A stretch of DNA of 64,000 nt from Nitrosopumilus sp. b3. Lineage in GTDB: Archaea > Thermoproteota > Nitrososphaeria > Nitrososphaerales > Nitrosopumilaceae. Made by a program: the position numbers and the translations under genes. The stretch is from the NCBI RefSeq assembly GCF_014078525.1, contig NZ_MU078696.1:471345-535344 (forward strand). Direction: 5' to 3'. The notes below the pieces were generated by a model. It had not been told where the DNA came from. It was given only the letters and a program-made list of their open reading frames with translations, and ran no database searches. This document shows positions 33,251 through 41,880 of the stretch, one piece after another; the stretch's first letter is position 1; each line of letters begins with the position of its first letter.

Positions 33251-34516
33251 ATGAATGAAAAATTTTCAAAATTCTCTAAAACTGCAGGTCCTGGAATTTT
33301 ATTTGCATGCACTGCGATAGGTGTATCCCATCTAGTTCAATCCACTAGGGCCGGCGCTGATTTTGGATTGATGATTTTGGGATTTGTAATTTTAGTAAGT
33401 GTGATGAAATACCCCTTCTTTGAGTATGGCTCTCGTTACGCAAATTCTACACAAACAAGCATCATTGACGGTTACAAACAACTTGGCAAGCCTGCTCTAT
33501 GGTTGTACTTTCTACTAACAATTTCCTCAATGTTTTTTGTGACAGGTGCAGTGGGGTTTGTAACTGCTGGATTCCTTGAGAACCTTTTCGGGGTTGATTT
33601 TTTAGGCGAATGGACTGTCGTAATTTTATTTGCAGTATGTGTTGGAATATTGGCAGTTGGAAAATATAATGCACTTGATAGCTTGATTAAGATAATTGCA
33701 ATTGTCTTGCTAGTTTCTACAGTATCTGCATTTATGTTCGCGTTGTATAATGGCCCTATAGAACCAACTTTTGGATTTGAACCAAATGAACTTTGGACTA
33801 TTTCTGGAATCTTTTTCTTGCTTGCCCTGATGGGTTGGATGCCAACTGCTCTTGATCTTTCAAGCTGGAATAGTTTATGGACATTGGAGAGAATGAAACA
33901 AACAGATTACAAGCCAAAATTAAAAGAAACTTTACTTGAATTTCGATTAGCATATTTGATTACTGGCATTCTTGCAGTGATGTTTGTTGTACTTGGTACT
34001 TTTATTTTCTATGGATCTGGTCAGGAGTTACCGAATAATAATTCTGATTTTGCACATAATGTTGTAACCCTTTACACTAAAACAATTGGTGATTGGAGTT
34101 ACATCATAATTGCATCTTCGGCATTTACTGTGATGTTTGGAACGATAATTACAGTATTTGATGGGTATTCTCGTTCATTGCAGAGAACAATTGAGTTGAT
34201 TTTTACAAAAAAAGAAGATAAAATACACACAAAATTTCGCACCTTTTACGTTATTTTCTTAATTTTGATTTCTGCCGGCTCACTAGTGGTCATCTTTCAA
34301 TTTGGAAGTAACCTTAAGGAATTAGTTGACTTTGCAACTGTTTTGTCTTTTGTGATAGCCCCAATAATTGCAATTTTTAACTTTAGATTAGTTACTGGCA
34401 AATATTTAGCAAAAGAGCATCATCCGTCTATCTCCTTAAAAATTTTGAGTTTTACAGGAATAATTTTTCTTTCAGGATTTGCACTCTTCTTTTTATTTAT
34501 AAAATTTTTACAATGA
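33251..34516 (+). CDS. Divergent Nramp-family metal transporter
   Basis: The 421-residue membrane protein has about eleven hydrophobic spans. The first span (GPGILFACTAIGVSHLVQST) and the sixth (FFLLALMGWMPTALDLSSW) align in position with Nramp helices 1 and 6, but the canonical DPGN and MPH metal-binding motifs are not conserved. It therefore belongs to a divergent Nramp-related branch and its substrate is uncertain (Mn, Fe, Mg or another). The ATG at 33251 was chosen over a TTG at 33233 because of a TATA-like AATTATAAG about 30 nt upstream. Ferritin follows 82 nt later, which hints at iron. Confidence 0.82.
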   Translation: MNEKFSKFSKTAGPGILFACTAIGVSHLVQSTRAGADFGLMILGFVILVSVMKYPFFEYGSRYANSTQTSIIDGYKQLGKPALWLYFLLTISSMFFVTGAVGFVTAGFLENLFGVDFLGEWTVVILFAVCVGILAVGKYNALDSLIKIIAIVLLVSTVSAFMFALYNGPIEPTFGFEPNELWTISGIFFLLALMGWMPTALDLSSWNSLWTLERMKQTDYKPKLKETLLEFRLAYLITGILAVMFVVLGTFIFYGSGQELPNNNSDFAHNVVTLYTKTIGDWSYIIIASSAFTVMFGTIITVFDGYSRSLQRTIELIFTKKEDKIHTKFRTFYVIFLILISAGSLVVIFQFGSNLKELVDFATVLSFVIAPIIAIFNFRLVTGKYLAKEHHPSISLKILSFTGIIFLSGFALFFLFIKFLQ

Positions 34517-34598
34517 GTAGTTTTTCTACAGGTTCTAACCATTTGTTCTTCTTTAGCAAGTTTTTTTAATACAATCAATATACCTAAAATTGAAAATA

Positions 34599-35114
34599 AT
34601 GAAACTTTCACCTAAAATGAAAAAAGCACTAAATGATCAGATAACCCTTGAGGCTTCAGCATCAAATAACTATCTTGCTATGGCATCATGGTGTGAAGTA
34701 ACTGGTTATCAAGGAGCTGCAAATTACTTTTATGCACAATCAGACGAGGAGCGAACACACATGCTCAAATTTGTTCATTTTCTTAATGAACTTGGGGCAA
34801 CTGCAACAATTCCTGCAATCAAAGCACCTGTTTGTTCATACAAATCACTAGAAGGACTAATCAAAACTGCACTGAAAAGCGAGCAAACAGTAACTGTAGC
34901 AATTCACAAAATGGTGGAGATTGCACAAAAAGAAAAAGATCATTCTACATATGCATTTCTAGAATGGTTTGTAAATGAACAAGTTCAGGAAGAAACAAAA
35001 TTTGAAACAATTCTACAAAAGTTTGATCTTCTTGGAAGAGACAAATTAGGAATTAATGAAATTGACAAATATCTTGCATCAGAAGCAACAGTAGAATCTG
35101 ATCCTGCAGCATAA
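34599..35114 (+). CDS. ftn: Non-haem ferritin
   Basis: 171 residues in the FtnA class. Ferroxidase ligands are visible: Glu in QITLEASASNNY, the EERTHM block in SDEERTHMLKF, and Glu in NEQVQEETKF. An acidic, flexible C-terminus follows. It oxidises and stores iron in a 24-subunit shell. The ATG at 34599 is preferred to a TTG three codons upstream; a TTTAATACA box sits about 28 nt before it. It follows a possible metal transporter. Confidence 0.94.
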   Translation: MKLSPKMKKALNDQITLEASASNNYLAMASWCEVTGYQGAANYFYAQSDEERTHMLKFVHFLNELGATATIPAIKAPVCSYKSLEGLIKTALKSEQTVTVAIHKMVEIAQKEKDHSTYAFLEWFVNEQVQEETKFETILQKFDLLGRDKLGINEIDKYLASEATVESDPAA

Positions 35115-35156
35115 CGTTTCTAAAATAATTAATATCTCGTCATTTCAAATTATTTT

Positions 35157-35489
35157 ATGACAGTTACTGTGACTAGAAAACCTGGTGGAATAACACAACT
35201 ATTCAACACTGAAACTGGAAGAGTCACATACAAGTGCAAAGCAGATTCAGCCTATATGCTAATTGAGGCATTTGGCGGTATTGTACAATTTAACCAAAAA
35301 GATGCTATTGCAACAGTCACAGGTCATATCACATCTCTGGAATCCTGTGATGTGCTCAAAAAAGGGCATCCAAATTATCAATCTGCCCTGAATGCAATAA
35401 TATCTGCACACAAAGAGTTTGCTCAAAAAGTTTCTGAGCATTATCAAAATGAGATTAAAGAACTTGAAAACAAGTTGGCAGATATTTAG
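35157..35489 (+). CDS. Hypothetical protein downstream of ferritin
   Basis: The 110-residue soluble protein has a beta-rich N-terminal half (TVTRKPGGITQLFNTETGRV, then FGGIVQFNQKDAIATVTG) and a C-terminal coiled coil (~80-110). There are two cysteines but no motif I recognise. It starts with ATG 42 nt after ferritin and may be co-transcribed. The stop overlaps the Cys-rich microprotein gene on the other strand by 4 nt. Confidence 0.72.
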   Translation: MTVTVTRKPGGITQLFNTETGRVTYKCKADSAYMLIEAFGGIVQFNQKDAIATVTGHITSLESCDVLKKGHPNYQSALNAIISAHKEFAQKVSEHYQNEIKELENKLADI

Positions 35490-35596
35490 GATTCAAATTT
35501 CTCACACTTGCACCCTCTTACTAGACACTTTCCATTTCCATCTGCATGTATAGAATTGTCATGGTAGCATCCAATTTTTTTATTATTGCAATTCAT
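35486..35596 (-). CDS. Cys-rich microprotein (36 aa)
   Basis: The frame begins MNCNNKKIGCYHDNSIHADG and continues to GKCLVRGCKCEKFES. It has five cysteines and two histidines in 36 residues, more than expected by chance and typical of a small metal-binding or disulfide-bonded protein. ATG start. It lies 34 nt downstream of another Cys-rich frame on the same strand, so they are probably co-expressed. Confidence 0.5.
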   Translation of the reverse strand: MNCNNKKIGCYHDNSIHADGNGKCLVRGCKCEKFES

Positions 35597-35630
35597 GTTT
35601 GAGTTATTTCTTAATAGATTACTTGTTTTT

Positions 35631-35804
35631 CTATCCGTATATCATACAATGCTCACATTCACAAACGTCTTGCTCTTTTGATTTTTTGAGACATTTTTTA
35701 TGCTGTCCTGCTTGGCATTGCACACATACCTCGTCAATATTGTCCACTTTGGTGTATTTTTTTGATTGGTCAAATCCAAATCCTCCATCTTGCGGTCCTA
35801 CCAT
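35631..35804 (-). CDS. Cys-rich microprotein (57 aa)
   Basis: The frame reads MVGPQDGGFGFDQSKKYTKV, then CVQCQAGQHKKC, then CECEHC near the C-terminus. Six cysteines and two histidines form a compact metal-binding pattern after a glycine-rich N-terminus. A plus-strand frame at 35599-35820 covers the same DNA but encodes a Phe/Cys/Ser-rich string and is an antisense shadow. The role is unknown; the genes nearby include ferritin. Confidence 0.6.
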   Translation of the reverse strand: MVGPQDGGFGFDQSKKYTKVDNIDEVCVQCQAGQHKKCLKKSKEQDVCECEHCMIYG

Positions 35805-35838
35805 ACTCTTTGATGATTAAAGTCCTATTTCTACTTCA

Positions 35839-36138
35839 CTAATTGGTTGCTGCCTTTATTGCGTCATGCAATTCCATTTTGCGTGTTTCAATAATCCCTC
35901 TAATTTCAAATGTATCTACAAACCCTCCAGCTGATGCACGTGTAGCTTTGAGCAAATAATGCAATGCCCCTTCTTCAATTTTTCCTACATAATACCCATA
36001 AAGAAAATCTAATTCATCATTGCATTTCCAAATCTGTTTAATGTTTGGAAATGTTTGATTTATTTCAGTTGGGATTTCTAAAATCCTTCTTTTGATGTAT
36101 TCGTCAAGTGATTTTCTAATTGATGAATCTTGAAACAA
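35839..36138 (-). CDS. Hypothetical protein
   Basis: A 99-residue soluble protein with a mixed alpha/beta pattern (KQIWKCNDELDFLYGYYVGK, then ALHYLLKATRASAGGFVDTF). No cofactor motif or membrane span is visible. It is upstream of the two Cys-rich microprotein genes on the same strand with a 34-nt gap and probably shares their transcript. I do not recognise the family. Confidence 0.7.
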   Translation of the reverse strand: MFQDSSIRKSLDEYIKRRILEIPTEINQTFPNIKQIWKCNDELDFLYGYYVGKIEEGALHYLLKATRASAGGFVDTFEIRGIIETRKMELHDAIKAATN

Positions 36139-36167
36139 TTCTAAATTTGATTGGCATTACTTGCTTT

Positions 36168-36317
36168 TTAGTCCTTTTTCTCATCTTTTGTTTTTTCATT
36201 ATCTGGGTTATCCCACATATGCATGGTGCCTCTAATCATAAAGGATCCAACAATTATCGCTACTAGTCCTCCAACTATAAACACAAAAAACTTTCCAATA
36301 TCTTTGATGCTTGCCAA
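36168..36317 (-). CDS. Single-span membrane microprotein (49 aa)
   Basis: The TTG-initiated frame encodes MASIKDIGKF followed by a hydrophobic helix (FVFIVGGLVAIIVGSFMI) and a polar, highly charged tail ending KTKDEKKD. A stop lies eight codons upstream of the TTG, so this start is fixed. One membrane span with a charged cytoplasmic tail is a common microprotein design; the partner is unknown. Confidence 0.55.
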   Translation of the reverse strand: MASIKDIGKFFVFIVGGLVAIIVGSFMIRGTMHMWDNPDNEKTKDEKKD

Positions 36318-36400
36318 TATTGGTATTTTGTAATCAGTCTAATTAAATTGTCTAAAACAATTCAATTAGATTCAATAATGAGTTTAGACATAACTAAGAT

Positions 36401-36499
36401 ATGTCCAAAATTAAACAAATTGCAGCTTGGATTGGAATTATTGGAGGAGGTATCGCGTTTTTCTTCTTTTCAATAGAGATGGCTGAATTTATGCGATAA
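36401..36499 (+). CDS. Single-span membrane microprotein (32 aa)
   Basis: An ATG-initiated frame of 32 codons encodes a basic N-terminus (MSKIKQ), a glycine-rich hydrophobic helix (WIGIIGGGIAFFFF) and a short tail. It could be a subunit-like peptide of a membrane complex. Its neighbour on the other strand (36168-36317) has the same single-span design. Confidence 0.45.
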   Translation: MSKIKQIAAWIGIIGGGIAFFFFSIEMAEFMR

Positions 36500-36544
36500 T
36501 ATTCAAAACTAAAAACATTATAGATATCCAGAGTAACGGTCTTT

Positions 36545-36985
36545 GTGATTACCCACGAAATTAAGGATTTTTTAGATCTTCAAAAGCTTGGTTATGTTGC
36601 AACTGTAAACTCTGATGGTGCTCCTAATCTTTCACCAAAGGGAACTATTGTTGGATGGACTGACAAAACATTGGCTTTTGCTGACATTCGCTCCCCTGAC
36701 ACAATGAATAATTTACAAACAAACCCTCATGTGGAGATTAATGTGATTGATCCACTAGTACGAAAAGGTTATTTGTTTAAGGGTGAGGCTCAAATAATTC
36801 GCGATAAGATACTGTTTGAGAAAATCCTCAATCATTATAGGGATAAGGGTGTCAAGAGCCCAATTAATTCGATTGTTCTCGTGACTGTCTCAGATGTTTC
36901 TAAAGTTACGTCCCCCTTGTACGATTTGGGAATCTCTGAGGGAGAAATAAAATCAAAATGGAAAAAACATTTTGCGAATCTATGA
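36545..36985 (+). CDS. Pyridoxamine 5'-phosphate oxidase-family flavoprotein
   Basis: The 146-residue protein has the split-barrel flavin-binding fold: LGYVATVNSDGAPNLSPKGT at the N-terminus, then LAFADIRSPDTMNNLQTNPHVEI in two blocks. The N-terminal pattern (ATVNxDGxPNLSPKG) is that of PPOX-class putative oxidoreductases that use FMN or F420. F420 synthesis genes elsewhere in the window make F420 possible. It starts with GTG at 36545. The 3' end overlaps the convergent coiled-coil gene by 6 nt. Confidence 0.88.
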   Translation: MITHEIKDFLDLQKLGYVATVNSDGAPNLSPKGTIVGWTDKTLAFADIRSPDTMNNLQTNPHVEINVIDPLVRKGYLFKGEAQIIRDKILFEKILNHYRDKGVKSPINSIVLVTVSDVSKVTSPLYDLGISEGEIKSKWKKHFANL

Positions 36986-37768
36986 TTCTTCTAGTTTTTT
37001 AGACAATGCTTTGATTTCATCTAATTCTTTTTTTGTTTCTTGATGGTCTTCTCTTTCTTTTTCTAAGAGTAGTTGAACTGTTTCTAATTCTTTTTCTGTC
37101 ATGCTAAGTTTTGATTTTAATGAACCCACTACCGCACTTGCAGCTTCAATTATTCCTGCAGAGCTTTTATCACTTGATTTTTCTCCTGCGATAAACTCTT
37201 TTTCTTTAGGGGTTAAAACATCGGTGTCTTGGAATTGCTCTTTTTTATTTAGTTCTTCTTTTGCGTTATACAGTCTTGAATTTGCCTCATCTAATTCCTT
37301 TTGAGCGTCGATTTGTTGCTTTCTTATGTTGTGTAATTCTATTTTTCCTTGCTCGACTTCTTCTTTTATCTCGTCTTGTTTTTTTGTAAATTCAGATAGT
37401 TCTTGCTTTAGTTTTTCCAAGTTCTCTTCTGTTTGCTTGAATTCTTCAATTGATTTTGAATCTTTAATCTTCTCTGCATTTTTTACCCTCTCTGCCATCT
37501 CCTTGCATTCTCTCTGAATAATGTCATGCTCCATCTTTTTTTGATTGAGTTCTTTTTTGACTAGCATTAAATTTCCAACTGTAGAATCATACTCTTTTTT
37601 TACTGATTGAATTTTTTCTGTAATGGTATCTAATTCTGTCTGTTTTGACCTGTACTCTTGCTGTAATTTTTCTACTTCTGATTCTAATTCTTCTTTTAGG
37701 ACATACTCTTCACTGCTTTGAGATATTGTCTCTGCTTCCTCGTCTTTCTTCTTACCAAAAAGTCCCAT
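36980..37768 (-). CDS. Long coiled-coil protein
   Basis: 262 residues, almost entirely charged heptad repeats from ~20 to ~175 and again from ~215 to the end, separated by a short Gly/Ser/Ala-rich segment (AGEKSSDKSSAGIIEAASA). The N-terminus MGLFGKKKDEEAE is basic, as in proteins docked to membranes or partners. I chose the ATG at 37768 over a TTG three codons upstream. A structural or scaffolding role is likely; the specific function is unknown. Confidence 0.78.
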   Translation of the reverse strand: MGLFGKKKDEEAETISQSSEEYVLKEELESEVEKLQQEYRSKQTELDTITEKIQSVKKEYDSTVGNLMLVKKELNQKKMEHDIIQRECKEMAERVKNAEKIKDSKSIEEFKQTEENLEKLKQELSEFTKKQDEIKEEVEQGKIELHNIRKQQIDAQKELDEANSRLYNAKEELNKKEQFQDTDVLTPKEKEFIAGEKSSDKSSAGIIEAASAVVGSLKSKLSMTEKELETVQLLLEKEREDHQETKKELDEIKALSKKLEES

Positions 37769-37805
37769 GATACTCAACTATTATTTCCAAGAGATGAACG
37801 TTTCT

Positions 37806-38006
37806 TTACTCCTTCTTTACTCGAGTCCTGATAAACTTTAGATAAAATCCAATTCCTCCAATAATCAAGCCTCCAAAAAGGGACATTATGCCTAATTCTG
37901 GCATATCTGGGTAGATATTTGGTGCTAGAAATAGCATCAGTGCCCCTAAAATTATCAAGGCAAATCCTCCACTGTTTTTTGATTTATTATGATCAGCATG
38001 AACCAT
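37806..38006 (-). CDS. Small two-span membrane protein
   Basis: The 66-residue protein has a polar N-terminus (MVHADHNKSKNSG), two hydrophobic helices (~14-29 and ~41-57) and a basic C-terminus (IRTRVKKE). The ATG lies 2 nt after the LysRS stop, so it is the distal gene of the elp3-lysS unit. The function is unknown. Confidence 0.7.
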   Translation of the reverse strand: MVHADHNKSKNSGGFALIILGALMLFLAPNIYPDMPELGIMSLFGGLIIGGIGFYLKFIRTRVKKE

Positions 38007-38008
38007 GA

Positions 38009-39595
38009 CTAAACATACTCTGAAAGTGTTTTTGCTACTTGCTTTCTTCCGATGTCTGAAATGAATGGTCCTATCTTTGGTCCTCTTGATGTCCCGAGAA
38101 TTATTTGGTAGAGTATTTTGAAGAAATCCTTTGGTTGGATATCATTTGATTTTGCAATTTGGTATATTGTATTTTGAATATCCTCAGGTTCTGCTTCTCC
38201 TCCAAGTTCATCTACTAAAATTTTTAGTGCTTTTCTTGTCGTATCGTCTAAATCAACTTGAATTTTTTCTTGCTCATCAAATTCATTTGAATAATTCCCT
38301 GCAAGTTCTATGAGTTTCTCTATTTCAGGTTCTGGGTTTTTTATAACTCCATAATCAAGTAATTTCTTCATTACTCTTTCAGCTCTGTTTTCTTTGAATA
38401 TTTTTGCAAGTTCAATTAATAGTCTATAGTTTACATGTGTCGCAGATTGTTTTGGGGGATCTAGGAGATTTACATACTCATAGAGCCCTTTTGATTTTGT
38501 AAGTTTTGCCTGGTTGTCTACCTTGATTCGTCCAAAGTAAATGTCTTCTAATTCATTGTATTCAGTCATTAATGATGGAATATCTTCAAATCCCAATTCT
38601 CTAGCACCTGTGATTCTTTTGTATAATAATAATAGAATTGACTTGGGACTGCCAAACTCTAACCATTTTTGTGCTGTAATTACATTTCCAAGTGATTTTG
38701 AAATTTTCTTTCCTCCTTTGTCTAAGAACATTTCATATTTTACATGATGTGGATGTGGGAATCCTAAAATTTCATCTGCAACCCAGTCATTTACTTTTAC
38801 TGAATCCATGATGTCTTTTCCATATGCTTCAAATCTAATGTCAAATGCTGCCCATCTTGCAGCAAATTCTACCTTCCATGCTAGTTTTCCCAAGTCCTTT
38901 GTAATGTCTGCCTCCCCTTGGTGACCGCACCCTTTGATCATTTTTGAGCCGATTTCTGCATCATGGCAATGATATTTGACTTTCTTCTCGTCTGCAATGT
39001 ATTCTGTAGCTTCTGCTGTGTATAGGCGACTACAATTTGCACAAACTGGAAAATATGGTAAATATTTTTGATATTTCTCTTGTCCTACAAGATCTGAAAT
39101 CTTATCTCCAATCTTTGTACTGTTTTGTAATATTGTGTGGATTTGTTCTTGAAGTAATCCCTTCTTGTAAGTATCCACTGCTCTTCTAAATTCATATTTT
39201 ATTCCAACTTTGTCTAGTCCATCTAAAAGAATACTGCTCATATGCATTCCATACGAATCGTGACATCCATAAGGATCAGGAATCAATGAAACTGGCTTTG
39301 CTAAGTGCTCTTCAAGAGAATCAGGGAATCCCTCGGGAATTTTTCGTAATCCGTCAAGGTCATCTGAATATGCAATTAAATCTGATTTGTAACCAAAATT
39401 CTCCAGTGCAAGTTTGACGCCGTAAGCTCTTACTGCATCACCTAAACTTCCAATATGTGGAACACCTGATGCTCCAAGACCACTTTCTACTCTTATAATG
39501 TCTAAGTTCCTTCCAAGTGATTTTTCACGTTCAATTAATTCTGAAGCTAGTTTATCTATCCAAGTTCCTTTTCCAATAATTTTCTGTTCAGACAT
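38009..39595 (-). CDS. lysS: Lysyl-tRNA synthetase, class I
   Basis: A 528-residue archaeal class I LysRS. The HIGH-equivalent is HIGSLGDAVRAYG near residue 43, and the KMSKS-equivalent is KISKSLGNVI. A zinc-binding insert with CANC and CHDAEIGS...CGHQG is present. The C-terminal helical anticodon-binding domain ends GPFISDIGRKQVAKTL. It charges tRNA-Lys. The ATG at 39595 is 5 nt after the elp3 stop; an in-frame GTG lies two codons upstream. Confidence 0.96.
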   Translation of the reverse strand: MSEQKIIGKGTWIDKLASELIEREKSLGRNLDIIRVESGLGASGVPHIGSLGDAVRAYGVKLALENFGYKSDLIAYSDDLDGLRKIPEGFPDSLEEHLAKPVSLIPDPYGCHDSYGMHMSSILLDGLDKVGIKYEFRRAVDTYKKGLLQEQIHTILQNSTKIGDKISDLVGQEKYQKYLPYFPVCANCSRLYTAEATEYIADEKKVKYHCHDAEIGSKMIKGCGHQGEADITKDLGKLAWKVEFAARWAAFDIRFEAYGKDIMDSVKVNDWVADEILGFPHPHHVKYEMFLDKGGKKISKSLGNVITAQKWLEFGSPKSILLLLYKRITGARELGFEDIPSLMTEYNELEDIYFGRIKVDNQAKLTKSKGLYEYVNLLDPPKQSATHVNYRLLIELAKIFKENRAERVMKKLLDYGVIKNPEPEIEKLIELAGNYSNEFDEQEKIQVDLDDTTRKALKILVDELGGEAEPEDIQNTIYQIAKSNDIQPKDFFKILYQIILGTSRGPKIGPFISDIGRKQVAKTLSEYV

Positions 39596-39600
39596 TTCCA

Positions 39601-41187
39601 CTAATTCAATGTCTTGGACATGTATGGCCCATATAACGAATACCCTAATTTTTGATAATATTCTCTTGTACCAACGGCACTAATCACTAGAATCTTCTTT
39701 GCATCGAACTCTTCTTTGGATATCTTTTCAGCTTCTTGCATTAGATTTTTTCCAAGACCTGTATGCTGTATTTCGTTTTCTTCTTTTTCTCCAAGCTTTA
39801 AGGATTTTCCATACACGTGGATTTCTCTTACAATGCAACTATCTTTACCCACTTCGTCTCTGTGAGCTTCACTGCTTGGTTTTCTTAGTCTCAAAAATCC
39901 GTAAATTGACTCATTTTTGTCCTCATAAGATAGGAATATTTCTTTTCCTCCGGATGAATCATAATCAATCCTCTTTAGTTTCACATCTTTTGGATCTGAT
40001 TTTTTGTTTGATAGTCCTGCTTCTCTGCATCTAATACATTTGCATACTAGACCCTGCTTGGCTAAATTCTGATGAACAATCTGTCTTAGGTTACCTGATT
40101 TTGGACCTGCAATAATTTCTTTGGGTGATATCTCTCTTTGTATTCTCATAATTCTGACCCATTTTGGAATGTCCTTTTTTACTTCTGTTAAAACTTTGAT
40201 CATGTCTTCATCTGAATATGGAATGTATTTTCCTTGTTTGTATTCTTCATAGAGTGGGGTGTTTTCAATAACTAATGATGGATAAATTTTCAGCATATCT
40301 GGACGTAGTTGTGAATCTGAAAATAGTTTTTTAAAATCTACAATGTCTCCTTCTGGAGTCATTGTTGGTAATCCTGGCATCATGTGTGCCACAATTTTGT
40401 ATCCTGCATCTTTAGAAATTTGAAATGATTCTACAACATCTTTGTAATTATGCCCTCTGTTCACTATTTGATAAACTCGTTCTTGTAGTGATTGCACGCC
40501 AATCTCTATTCTTGTAATTCCGTAGTTTAGCATTAAATCTACGTGTTCTTTTTTACAATAATCTGGTTTTGTTTCAATTGTAAATCCTACGTTTCTGATT
40601 GCAGCATGCTCATTATTTGATTTGGCCTCTTCCAAAGTTTTTGAATCTGTTCCATTTAGTGCATCATAGCATGACTTGATGAAATTTTCTTGATAGTCTT
40701 TTGGCATGAAAAGAAAAGTTCCACCTACAATCACAACTTCCATTTTGGATGGATCATGTCCAAACGAAATTAGTTTTTTAATTTTTGAAGTGATTTGTAA
40801 TTTAGGATCAAACTCGTTTTCAATTGCATTAAGTGATGATGGCTCTTTTCCAGTATAGCTATTTGGAGAATTGTATTCTATTCCGCCTGGACAATATGTA
40901 CATCTTCCATGTGGACATGCGTATGGTTTAGGCATCAATGCAACAACTGATACCCCTGATGCAGTCTTTGCTGGTTTTCTTAGCAGTACTTTTCTTAATT
41001 TGTTAAAATCTGATTCTTTTGCCATTGATAGAATTTCATAATTTCTCGGAATTCTTTCTAGAGCATATTTGGTGCAAATTTTTATGATTTCTTCTTTCAC
41101 CTGTTTTTTACTTGGTTCATTAATTGTTAGAAGATTCTGAGTAATTTCACTACATGCCTTTGATAATACGGGGTCTAGATTACTCAT
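39601..41187 (-). CDS. elp3: Elp3-family tRNA uridine-34 carboxymethyl synthase
   Basis: The 528-residue enzyme combines a radical SAM domain (cluster motif CPHGRCTYC near residue 104, then VGGTFLFMP and PGLPTMTPEGD) with a C-terminal GNAT domain (GLGKNLMQEAEKI, YYQKLGYSLYGPYM). A zinc-binding CKCIRCREAG segment lies between them. Archaeal Elp3 alone makes the cm5 side chain at wobble uridine. It sits upstream of lysS, in keeping with the importance of this modification for tRNA-Lys; the functional link is inferred from adjacency. Confidence 0.95.
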   Translation of the reverse strand: MSNLDPVLSKACSEITQNLLTINEPSKKQVKEEIIKICTKYALERIPRNYEILSMAKESDFNKLRKVLLRKPAKTASGVSVVALMPKPYACPHGRCTYCPGGIEYNSPNSYTGKEPSSLNAIENEFDPKLQITSKIKKLISFGHDPSKMEVVIVGGTFLFMPKDYQENFIKSCYDALNGTDSKTLEEAKSNNEHAAIRNVGFTIETKPDYCKKEHVDLMLNYGITRIEIGVQSLQERVYQIVNRGHNYKDVVESFQISKDAGYKIVAHMMPGLPTMTPEGDIVDFKKLFSDSQLRPDMLKIYPSLVIENTPLYEEYKQGKYIPYSDEDMIKVLTEVKKDIPKWVRIMRIQREISPKEIIAGPKSGNLRQIVHQNLAKQGLVCKCIRCREAGLSNKKSDPKDVKLKRIDYDSSGGKEIFLSYEDKNESIYGFLRLRKPSSEAHRDEVGKDSCIVREIHVYGKSLKLGEKEENEIQHTGLGKNLMQEAEKISKEEFDAKKILVISAVGTREYYQKLGYSLYGPYMSKTLN

Positions 41188-41243
41188 GTTTCTTCATCTT
41201 AATTTGGACATAAATTCGTTAAATAACTTGGCCTATACGCTGA

Positions 41244-41816
41244 CTATTTTTGTCTATTTGTTTTTCTTTTTGGTTTGACATTCTTTCTAGCTGGCTTTCT
41301 CTTTACCGCCTTTTTCTTTGCTGCAGTCTTTCTAGCTGGCTTTCTCTTTACCGCCTTTTTCTTTGCTGCAGTCTTGATCTCTTTGAGATTTTTTAATTTC
41401 TCTATCTCATTTTTTATCATGCTCATCTCTTCATGAATATATTTTTGAGGATCTAGTTTTGAATAAACAAAGTCTATAATTTTCCTATAATCTGCTCCTT
41501 TATCTGTACGAACCAAAAACAATTCATTGGAATTTATTGGAATGCTAATGATTGCAGCTTTTTCAAATTCTGTAATTGCTGATCTTTCTTTGCCAATTTT
41601 GTATGCCAAATTAGTATAGATGTCTCTTTTTTGTAATGAATAATGAATTGACATCTTACTGTCATCCCCAACTAGTAGTTGCTCGACATTTTCTTTATGC
41701 CCTCCAGCAACAATTTCACCTTTGACATTAGCAACTGCTGCAAACTTTACTTGTGGTTGCAGATTTAGAACTTGTTTTGTTAAATCTTTGTAATTAACCG
41801 CCAACTCTTCCACCAA
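41244..41816 (-). CDS. Roadblock-like protein with histone-H1-like lysine-rich tail
   Basis: 190 residues. Residues ~8-120 are closely similar to the 123-residue protein at 48116 (shared blocks SIHYSLQKRDIYTNLAYKIG, ISIPINSNELFLV and GGHKENVE). The alpha/beta pattern (KFAAVANVKGEIVAGG) is like a roadblock/LC7 or profilin-type small domain. After a short coiled coil, the C-terminus has two exact copies of KTAAKKKAVKRKPAR and a further basic tail, resembling histone H1 or bacterial Lys/Ala/Pro-rich tails. The tail likely binds nucleic acid; the domain's role is unknown. The start is TTG with a GTG one codon later. Confidence 0.8.
   Translation of the reverse strand: MVEELAVNYKDLTKQVLNLQPQVKFAAVANVKGEIVAGGHKENVEQLLVGDDSKMSIHYSLQKRDIYTNLAYKIGKERSAITEFEKAAIISIPINSNELFLVRTDKGADYRKIIDFVYSKLDPQKYIHEEMSMIKNEIEKLKNLKEIKTAAKKKAVKRKPARKTAAKKKAVKRKPARKNVKPKRKTNRQK
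41284..41373 (-). repeat. Two perfect 45-bp tandem repeats
   Basis: Units 41284-41328 and 41329-41373 are identical in DNA and encode the duplicated 15-residue basic block of the roadblock-like protein. Perfect DNA identity points to a recent duplication and possible copy-number variation between strains. Confidence 0.9.
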
Positions 41817-41880
41817 AATTTCTCTTTGAATACATACTTTATCAAAAGGAATTTTCTATATAATCTAAGGTACTGTTTGT

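Noticed and set aside
35599-35820. Plus-strand 73-codon frame rich in Phe, Tyr and Ser
   Set aside because: The minus strand over the same DNA encodes a better protein with a regular Cys/His pattern (35631-35804).
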